Assembly (NCBI GenBank): GCA_002504525.1
Contig: DATD01000013.1
Coordinates: 1-12,689, forward strand
Source: Methanomassiliicoccus sp. UBA345
GTDB lineage: Archaea; Thermoplasmatota; Thermoplasmata; Methanomassiliicoccales; Methanomassiliicoccaceae
Direction: 5' to 3'
DNA: 12,689 nt
In this document: positions 7,363-12,689 of the stretch, in pieces
Numbering within the stretch: position 1 is the first letter of the stretch
How the letters are laid out: each line of letters starts with the position of its first letter
Translations under genes and position numbers: made by a program
Notes under the pieces: model-generated
Seen by the model: the letters and a program-made list of their open reading frames with translations, nothing else
The model's database searches: none
What the model was told of the DNA's origin: nothing

Positions 7363-10300
7363 ATGAGCACATCGGTTACAGTCGTGAGGGACATCGTCCC
7401 GGCAAGGTCCCGCTTGGACCTGGAGGGCATCGAGGCGTTCATATTGGACATGGACGGAGTGGTGACCAATACTGCGAGGGTACACGCGGCAGCATGGAAA
7501 CGCGCTTTCGACGAACTGCTCCGCGAGCGCTCCCGCTCGGGCGAGAGCTTCGCGCCGTTCGATGAGCGCTCCGATTATTTGCGCTTCGTGGACGGAAAGC
7601 CCAGATACGAGGGCGCCGCCTCATTCCTGGCCTCGCGCGGCATATCGCTGCCGCTCGGGGAGCCGAACGATGGGCCGGACAAACAAACGGTCCATGGCAT
7701 TGGGAACAGGAAGAACGACTACTTCGTCGAGTATCTCGAGCAGCACGGCGCGGAGGCTTATCCTACTACGGTCAGCTTCATCCAGGACATGCGGTCGCGG
7801 GGCTACCGCTTCGCACTTTTCACGGCCAGCCGGAACGCGGATAAGGTCCTCAAGAGCTCTGGACTAAGGGACCTGTTCGAAGTGGTGGTGGACGGGAACG
7901 ACGCCAAGGAGATGGGCCTCAGGGGAAAACCATCGCCCGACATAATACTGGAAGCGGCGAAGCGGCTGGGCGTTTCGGCCGACCGAGCGGTGGTGATAGA
8001 GGACGCCCTGGCCGGTGTGGAGGCGGGCAGCGCGGGCGGCTTCGCCACGGTGGTGGGCATCGACCGTGGCGGCCAGGGCAGCGAGCTCAGGGCGCACGGC
8101 GCCGACCTGGTGGTCCGAGACCTGTCCGAACTGGTAGTGGAGGGCGAGCGTACGGCGGAGGTATGGTTGCCCTCGGCCATGGCCAACTCGGACCGGATCT
8201 TCCGTTCCCTGATAGCAGGCAAACCGGCCATATTCCTCGACTACGACGGTACGCTGACGCCTATCGTGGCCGAGCCGACGATGGCTATCATGTCGGATAG
8301 AATGCGCCATATCGTAAGCGAGCTGAGCAAGCAATGCACGGTATCCATAGTGAGCGGCCGTGACCTCGACGACGTCCGGAAGATGGTCGGGCTGGAGCAG
8401 CTGACGTATGTCGGAAGCCATGGCTTCGAGGTCCTGGGGCCGGACGGCTCGTACCATAGGGAGGGAAAGGGCGAACCGTTCCTTCCGTCATTGGCCGAGG
8501 CCGAAAAGGGCCTGCTGGCAGCGGCCGAGCAGGTCCGCGGCGCGTGGGTAGAGCGGAAGAAGTTCGCCGTCACCATGCATTACCGGAAGGTCGAGGATGA
8601 GGACGTTCCTCGGCTGGAAGGGCTGTTCGACGCAGTGGCGTCGGAGCATCCGGACCTGAGGAAGGCCGGCGGAAAGAAGGTGTTCGAGCTGCTTCCGAAC
8701 ATCGACTGGAACAAGGGCCGGATGGTCGAATCGCTGCTGGAGGCGATGGAGGACGACGGCGCCCGGACCGTTCCGTTATTCATCGGCGATGATGTCACGG
8801 ACGAGGACGCCTTCCGCGTGCTGGCCGATACCGGCGTTACCGTAGTGGTCTCGGACCGTCCGCGCGAGTCGGCCGCCAGCTACTCGCTCAAGGACGTGAA
8901 CGAGGTGGCCCTGTTCCTCGAACGTCTCACCGGCCTGTTCGAGAGGAGCTCGGCCCGGGGCGATTGGGTGCTCACCTACGAAGGATACGATCCGGACGAC
9001 GAGCCGCTGCGCGAGGCGCTGTGCACCATAAGCAACGGCTATTTCGCCAGCCGGGCGTCGGCGCCCGAGGAAAGCGAAGGAGAGCATCACTATCCCGGGA
9101 ACTACATTGCCGGGATATACAATAGGCTGGAGAGCGAGATCGCTGGCCGGACCATCGTGAACGAGAGCATCGTGAACGTTCCGAACTGGCTGTGCCTGAC
9201 GTTCCGCATCGACGGCGGGAAATGGTTCGATATCGATGCGGCCGATATCGACGGCTACAGTCAGGAGCTGGACATGCGGAACGCCGTGCTAACTCGCAGC
9301 GTGAGGTTCGCCGACGACCGCGGCCGGAGGACGTGCGTGCGGCAGAAGCGCTTCGCCAGCATGGAGCACATGCACTTCGCGGCGTTCGTCACCACCATCA
9401 CGCCGGAGAACTGGTCGGGCGACATCGAGGTCATGACGGCCGTCGACGGCCGGGTGGAGAACTCCCTGGTGAAACGATATCAGCAGCTGAACAACCGCCA
9501 CCTCGTCAACGTGGAGTGCGGCGCCTCTGGCCGGGACGTCATATGGGTGCGGTCGGAAACGAGCCAGTCGAGGATCCGCCTGGCCCAGGCGGCCCGTACG
9601 CGGGTCATCGAGAACGGCGAAACGGTCGACGTCGAACGCCGCCAGTTCGGCGGCAACGAGCACGTGGGGCAGGTGCTCACCGTGCCAGTGAGGGAAGGCC
9701 TGCCGACGCGCATCGAGAAGATATGCACCATCTACACCTCGAAGGACCGCGCGATATCGGAGCCGCTGCTCGAAGCGGTCAAGAACGTGGAGCGCGTTCC
9801 AGACGTGAACTACCTGCTGAAGGAGCACCGGGACATCTGGGAAGCGCTATGGGAGCGGTGCCGCATTCATGTGGAAACTGACCAGCGGATGATGGCTAAG
9901 ATCCTCAACCTGCACCTGTACCACCTGCTGCAGACGGTCTCCATGAACACCATCGACCTGGATACAGGAGTTCCGCCGCGCGGGCTGCATGGGGAAGCGT
10001 ATCGCGGCCTGATCATGTGGGACGACATCTTCATCTTTCCATTCCTCAATCTGCGCATACCGGACGTCACTCGGTCATTGCTGCTGTACCGCTTCCGCCG
10101 CCTGCCCGAGGCGCGCTGGGAAGCGTACCAGGCAGGCTACCAGGGAGCGATGTATCCCTGGCAGAGCGGCAGCAACGGACGGGAAGAAGCGCAGAAGCTG
10201 CACCTGAACCCTGTTTCCGGCAACTGGATCCCGGACCATTCGGACCTCGAGCGGCACATCGGCCTGGCCATCGCCTACAACGTGTGGAGCTATTACCAGG

Positions 10301-11355
10301 TCTCGGGCGACAAGGACTTCATGGCCATCTACGGGGCGGAGATCCTGGTGCAGATCGCGCGGTTCTGGGCCAGCATGGTCAAGTACAATCCCTCGCTAGA
10401 GCGCTACGAGATACTGGGCGTCATGGGACCGGACGAGTTCCACGAGCGCTATCCCGATTCCGATACGCCCGGCATCAACAACAACGCCTACACGAACGTC
10501 ATGGCCTCATGGGCCCTGGCGCGGACGCTCGACACCGTGAGGATGCTGCCCATCGCCCACCGCCGGGACATATGGGCCGACCTGCAGCTGAGCGACGAGG
10601 AGCTGGCCCGGTGGGACGAGATAAGCCGCCGCATGTACATACCATTCCATGGCGACGGCATCATCAGCCAGTTCGACGGCTTCGACGAGCTGAAGGAGCT
10701 GGACTGGGAGGCGTATAAGAAGAAGTACGGCGACATCCACCGCTTGGACCGCATACTAAAGGCGGAGGGGGACAGCCCGGACAATTACAAGGTGTCGAAG
10801 CAGGCCGACGCCCTGATGCTCTTCTACCTGTTCTCGGCCGACGAGCTGGGGGAGGTCTTCGAGCGGTGCGGCTACCGCCTGGACGAGGACACCATCCGGA
10901 AGACGGTGGACTACTACATGAGGCGGACGTCGCACGGATCGACGCTGAGCCGCATGGTCCATGCCTGGGTCATGTCGCGCATCAACCGGGAGGCGTCGTG
11001 GGACCTGTTCCGCGAGGCGCTGAGGAGCGACATATCCGACATACAGGGCGGAACGACGCACGAGGGCATTCACCTGGGAGCGATGGCCGGCACGGTGGAC
11101 ATGGTGCAGAGATGCTACTCCGGGCTGGAGACCAGGGACGACGTCATCCGATTCGATCCCCGGCTGCCGGCCGAGCTGAAGCGGCTGCGCTTCGACATCG
11201 ACTACCGTCACCACTGGATCAACGTGGACATCGATCACAAGCGGTTGCGGCTGACAAGCCAGCCGCAGGAGATCGAGCCCATCCGGGTCGGCTACCTGGA
11301 CGATATCCGGACGTTCGAACCGGGCACCACGCTGGAGTTCGAACTGCGGCCATGA
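7363..11355 (+). CDS. Three-domain trehalose enzyme: beta-phosphoglucomutase-type HAD, trehalose-6-phosphate phosphatase, GH65 phosphorylase (OtsB1-like)
   Basis: A 1330-residue cytosolic fusion. Domain 1 (about 15-258) is a HAD phosphoglucomutase: Asp29/Asp31 (LDMDGVVTNT), Thr37 and His41, cap-domain RKND (116-119), FTASRN (153-158), GKPSPD (188-193) and IEDALAGVEAG (212-222). Domain 2 (about 275-525) is OtsB: FLDYDGTLTP (291-300), SGR (331-333), GSHG (351-354), MHYR (405-408), NKG (450-452) and GDDVTDED (475-482). Domain 3 (about 535-1330) is GH65: SNGYFASRAS (557-566), GPDEFHERYP (1022-1031, general acid Glu1025), KQAD (1146-1149), phosphate-binding SHGSTLS (1190-1196) and EGIHLGAMAGT (1234-1244). 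The predicted series is trehalose-6-P to trehalose, then glucose plus beta-glucose-1-P, then glucose-6-P. Architecture and length match mycobacterial OtsB1 (Rv2006). An in-frame stop at 7345-7347 limits upstream starts, so ATG 7363 was chosen. GH65 substrate is inferred; maltose, kojibiose or nigerose remain possible. Confidence 0.9.
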   Translation: MSTSVTVVRDIVPARSRLDLEGIEAFILDMDGVVTNTARVHAAAWKRAFDELLRERSRSGESFAPFDERSDYLRFVDGKPRYEGAASFLASRGISLPLGEPNDGPDKQTVHGIGNRKNDYFVEYLEQHGAEAYPTTVSFIQDMRSRGYRFALFTASRNADKVLKSSGLRDLFEVVVDGNDAKEMGLRGKPSPDIILEAAKRLGVSADRAVVIEDALAGVEAGSAGGFATVVGIDRGGQGSELRAHGADLVVRDLSELVVEGERTAEVWLPSAMANSDRIFRSLIAGKPAIFLDYDGTLTPIVAEPTMAIMSDRMRHIVSELSKQCTVSIVSGRDLDDVRKMVGLEQLTYVGSHGFEVLGPDGSYHREGKGEPFLPSLAEAEKGLLAAAEQVRGAWVERKKFAVTMHYRKVEDEDVPRLEGLFDAVASEHPDLRKAGGKKVFELLPNIDWNKGRMVESLLEAMEDDGARTVPLFIGDDVTDEDAFRVLADTGVTVVVSDRPRESAASYSLKDVNEVALFLERLTGLFERSSARGDWVLTYEGYDPDDEPLREALCTISNGYFASRASAPEESEGEHHYPGNYIAGIYNRLESEIAGRTIVNESIVNVPNWLCLTFRIDGGKWFDIDAADIDGYSQELDMRNAVLTRSVRFADDRGRRTCVRQKRFASMEHMHFAAFVTTITPENWSGDIEVMTAVDGRVENSLVKRYQQLNNRHLVNVECGASGRDVIWVRSETSQSRIRLAQAARTRVIENGETVDVERRQFGGNEHVGQVLTVPVREGLPTRIEKICTIYTSKDRAISEPLLEAVKNVERVPDVNYLLKEHRDIWEALWERCRIHVETDQRMMAKILNLHLYHLLQTVSMNTIDLDTGVPPRGLHGEAYRGLIMWDDIFIFPFLNLRIPDVTRSLLLYRFRRLPEARWEAYQAGYQGAMYPWQSGSNGREEAQKLHLNPVSGNWIPDHSDLERHIGLAIAYNVWSYYQVSGDKDFMAIYGAEILVQIARFWASMVKYNPSLERYEILGVMGPDEFHERYPDSDTPGINNNAYTNVMASWALARTLDTVRMLPIAHRRDIWADLQLSDEELARWDEISRRMYIPFHGDGIISQFDGFDELKELDWEAYKKKYGDIHRLDRILKAEGDSPDNYKVSKQADALMLFYLFSADELGEVFERCGYRLDEDTIRKTVDYYMRRTSHGSTLSRMVHAWVMSRINREASWDLFREALRSDISDIQGGTTHEGIHLGAMAGTVDMVQRCYSGLETRDDVIRFDPRLPAELKRLRFDIDYRHHWINVDIDHKRLRLTSQPQEIEPIRVGYLDDIRTFEPGTTLEFELRP

Positions 11356-11379
11356 GGCCGGGCGGCAATATGTCGATAA

Positions 11380-11590
11380 TGTGAAATTCAGAACCACTGG
11401 GCTACAAGGAAGAAAAGACTGCTCGGGAATATTGGGGCCGATCCGGACCTCAAGTCAGGTACAATGAACCAGGTAGTCCAGTGGGGGATCAATAAAGGGC
11501 GCGAATGGGCCTGCACCAAGATGGGGCATTTTCAGATGAAGCCAGAATAATAAGTGGACGGAGCAGGGGATCCATTCAAGGAACATACTG
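11380..11590 (+). pseudogene. Decayed C-terminal fragment resembling a group II intron reverse transcriptase/maturase
   Basis: An open stretch from 11380 to the TAA at 11548 encodes about 56 residues including GINKGREWACTKMGHF (within 11464-11547). This resembles the C-terminal segment of LtrA-like maturases, where a pattern like GI-x-KG-x-x-W-x-N/C-T-R-K-G-Y-W precedes an RI-x-x-SPIL segment. Directly after the stop, another frame reads NNKWTEQGIHS (11546-11578), resembling the next conserved piece (LTN/NNK-x-L-x-x-x-G-x-x-S). About eight codons and the frame seem to have been lost between them. No reverse transcriptase core, start codon or recognisable intron domain V is present. The fragment begins soon after the fusion gene's stop. 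Assignment rests on remembered family patterns, not on a search. Confidence 0.45.
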
Positions 11591-11810
11591 GCTAGGGTCC
11601 GTTTTGAACCATGCTTGTTCACCGCTTCCGTTTGAAAGTTGTTAAAGAAATGAATCGAACCCTGCCAACTGTATTTTTTTAAGGCCACTTTTTCTGGAAA
11701 TGCGTACACGAACGGCCGTTTACACAGATCATAATATATGCCATCCATCAAAATCATTTTTTCCACAATATCTCAGTTGATATTCAATACGATGTTCAAT
11801 AATTTTGAGC

Positions 11811-11839
11811 AGTATTGCGAGATTAAGCATCGCAATACT
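11811..11839. repeat. Perfect 10-bp inverted repeat (hairpin) in the AT-rich stretch
   Basis: AGTATTGCGA (11811-11820) and TCGCAATACT (11830-11839) are exact complements around a 9-base loop GATTAAGCA. TTGTCTCTTAAAAAA follows, so no T-tract supports a plus-strand terminator. Read on the minus strand it is followed by CTCAAAATTATTG, also without a long T-run. It could be a transposon end, a regulator site or part of a structured RNA. Confidence 0.6.
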
Positions 11840-11914
11840 ATTGTCTCTTAAAAAAGCATAAACATAGACACTAGATAAAAACCTTCCATGGCGTAGGTAA
11901 GTGGAAATTAATCG

Positions 11915-11953
11915 GAAGATTTTATGGGAAAAACAGAAGATTATCTGAAGATT
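11915..11953. repeat. Three direct copies of GAAGATT
   Basis: GAAGATT begins at 11915, 11936 and 11947. The spacings are 21 and 11 bases, close to two turns and one turn of the helix, so the copies would face the same side of the DNA. They lie about 200 bp upstream of the dehydrogenase start. In AT-rich DNA this may be chance. Confidence 0.3.
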
Positions 11954-12075
11954 GATTCCTTAGCTAGAGAGTCCAGGCATGACGATCTCCGACGGCGTGA
12001 GGCGCAGCAGAACGCGGTCGTCTACAGTAGGTTGTTAATGGCTTAGTTAGGTGACATAGTAGTTCGGCGACAACC

Positions 12076-12084
12076 ATTATTAAC
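12076..12084 (+). promoter_or_regulatory. Candidate TATA box for the 2-hydroxyacid dehydrogenase gene
   Basis: ATTATTAAC lies about 58 bases before the ATG at 12138. Transcription would start near 12105, so the leader would begin around the second of two inverted repeats and include the GGAGG site at 12124-12128. Confidence 0.4.
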
Positions 12085-12087
12085 GTC

Positions 12088-12103
12088 GGGTTCGAACGAA
12101 CCC
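12088..12103. repeat. Inverted repeat GGGTTCG-AA-CGAACCC
   Basis: Seven-base arms around AA lie directly downstream of the candidate TATA box. The GGTTCGAA core resembles a tRNA T-loop, but the base following the loop is G rather than C and no acceptor, D or anticodon stem accompanies it. A regulator site at the promoter is the simpler reading. Confidence 0.5.
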
Positions 12104-12104
12104 T

Positions 12105-12122
12105 CGGCCCCGGCCGGGGCCG
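12105..12122. repeat. Perfect 18-bp GC palindrome next to the dehydrogenase ribosome binding site
   Basis: CGGCCCCGG and CCGGGGCCG are exact complements with no spacer, ending two bases before GGAGG (12124-12128). In RNA this would fold as a very stable stem with a small loop at or near the 5' end and could affect ribosome access or message stability. As DNA it is a symmetric protein-binding site candidate. Confidence 0.55.
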
Positions 12123-12137
12123 CGGAGGGATGGGACG

Positions 12138-12689
12138 ATGAAGATACTGTTCACTGAGGTCATGGGCGCCAAGGACAAGCTCAGGGATGCGTTTCCAGAC
12201 GACGAACTGGTAATGTTCGACGAGCCCCTGGAGAAGGACGAGCTGATACACGAGGCGGCGGGCGCGTCGGTCCTGTCGGTGTTCATACGGACCCCGATGG
12301 ACAGGGATGTCATAGACTCGCTTCCCGACCTGAGGATGATAAACACGCGGAGCGTCGGCTTCGACCACATCGACGTCGAGCATGCCCTGGGGAAGGGGAT
12401 AGCGGTGACGCACGTGGCCGAGTACGGCCCTCACGTGGTGGCCGAGCATGCGTTCTGCCTGATGCTGGCGTGCGCCAGGGACCTGGTGGAGGCCGACCGC
12501 TCGGTCAAGGAGGACAAGCGGTTCGATTTCCATCCGTTCCGCGGCGTCGAGCTCAGGGGCAAGGTGCTGGGTGTGCTCGGAACAGGCAAGATCGGCTCGG
12601 AGGTCGTGCGCATCGGCCGGGGGTTCGGGATGAAGGTGGTGGCCTTCGACATGTATCCGAACGAGGCGCTGGCCCGGGAGCATGCCTTC
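12138..12689 (+). CDS. D-isomer-specific 2-hydroxyacid dehydrogenase, N-terminal part
   Basis: NAD-dependent oxidoreductase that reduces a 2-keto acid to a D-2-hydroxy acid or the reverse. The 184 residues visible run open to the window edge. The split catalytic domain shows RSVGFDHIDV (71-80) and the conserved EYGPHVVAEHAFCLML (95-110). The Rossmann motif GTGKIG (148-153, GxGxxG) sits in LRGKVLGVLGTGKIGSE. An acidic Asp171 after the second strand (VVAFDMYP) favours NAD over NADP. The catalytic Arg, Glu and His lie beyond the edge, so substrate (pyruvate, 3-phosphoglycerate, glyoxylate and others) cannot be decided. The D-lactate dehydrogenase branch looks closest by wording. The ATG at 12138 follows GGAGG by nine bases. 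GC-rich like the left part of the window, so probably host chromosome. Confidence 0.85.
   Translation, partial: MKILFTEVMGAKDKLRDAFPDDELVMFDEPLEKDELIHEAAGASVLSVFIRTPMDRDVIDSLPDLRMINTRSVGFDHIDVEHALGKGIAVTHVAEYGPHVVAEHAFCLMLACARDLVEADRSVKEDKRFDFHPFRGVELRGKVLGVLGTGKIGSEVVRIGRGFGMKVVAFDMYPNEALAREHAF

Larger units (their letters stand above)
11591..11960. other. AT-rich stretch without a recognisable gene
   Basis: A hand count gives about 34% G+C over 11641-11940, falling to 28% in 11821-11880, against 67% in a sampled 60-bp stretch of the preceding gene. No frame gives a convincing protein. It holds a 7-T run (11674-11680), a 10-bp palindrome AACGGCCGTT (11711-11720), a direct repeat TTCAATA (11783 and 11795 areas), and a strong hairpin listed separately. 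Composition and adjacency to the maturase-like fragment suggest acquired, decaying DNA; an unrecognised non-coding RNA is the alternative. Confidence 0.6.

Noticed and set aside
11455..11766. Minus-strand open frame of 103 codons in the region after the fusion gene
   Set aside because: The predicted protein has no recognisable motif, spans a sharp change in base composition, lacks a ribosome binding site, and lies opposite the maturase-like fragment.
11807..11847. Hairpin at 11811-11839 as group II intron domain V
   Set aside because: It begins with GAGC but lacks the expected two-part stem with bulge, the GAAA-type loop and the closing GUUC-like strand.
12088..12123. tRNA-like T-loop (GGTTCGAA)
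   Set aside because: The base that should close the T-loop is G rather than C, and no acceptor, D or anticodon stems can be drawn with neighbouring sequence.
1..12689. CRISPR array, rRNA or tRNA genes
   Set aside because: No regularly spaced repeat-spacer pattern and no rRNA or complete tRNA sequence were seen on either strand.

Overview
The window reads as a GC-rich archaeal chromosome, most likely euryarchaeal. The left part is made of families typical of archaea: archaeal-type phosphopantetheine adenylyltransferase, the tRNA pseudouridine-54 methyltransferase TrmY, SRP54 and a small archaeal zinc-ribbon membrane protein. Several genes are preceded by archaeal-looking TATA boxes. A Thermoplasmata/Methanomassiliicoccales-like host is a guess, based on the high GC content and the plasma-membrane-type proton ATPase; nothing in the window fixes the lineage.

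Layout. (1) Positions 1-2617, minus strand: a tight information-processing operon, srp54 > trmY > zinc-ribbon membrane protein > coaD. Two of the junctions are stop/start overlaps (GTGA and ATGA). coaD runs off the left edge. (2) Positions 2806-4476, minus strand: glucose-6-phosphate isomerase of the subfamily usually seen fused to transaldolase, here as a stand-alone protein. (3) A 210-bp divergent intergenic region, then at 4687-7185, plus strand, a P3A-type proton-pumping ATPase. (4) Positions 7363-11355, plus strand: a 1330-residue three-enzyme fusion. It joins a beta-phosphoglucomutase-type HAD domain, trehalose-6-phosphate phosphatase and a GH65 disaccharide phosphorylase, the same domain order and nearly the same length as mycobacterial OtsB1 (Rv2006). 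(5) Positions 11356-12137: 782 bp without an intact gene. It holds a probable decayed C-terminus of a group II intron maturase, an AT-rich stretch (about 34% G+C by hand count, against about two thirds in a sampled 60-bp stretch of the fusion gene), a perfect 10-bp hairpin, and twin inverted repeats just before the next gene. (6) Position 12138 to the right edge: the N-terminal 184 residues of a D-isomer-specific 2-hydroxyacid dehydrogenase.

How the genes may work together. The fusion protein could carry trehalose 6-phosphate to trehalose, split trehalose with phosphate to glucose plus beta-glucose 1-phosphate, and isomerise the latter to glucose 6-phosphate. The nearby isomerase would pass that to fructose 6-phosphate. 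Residues expected for catalysis can be seen in all three domains. No trehalose-6-phosphate synthase lies in the window, so the source of substrate is unknown. The fusion is the most interesting object here; the decayed mobile-element remnant after it is second.
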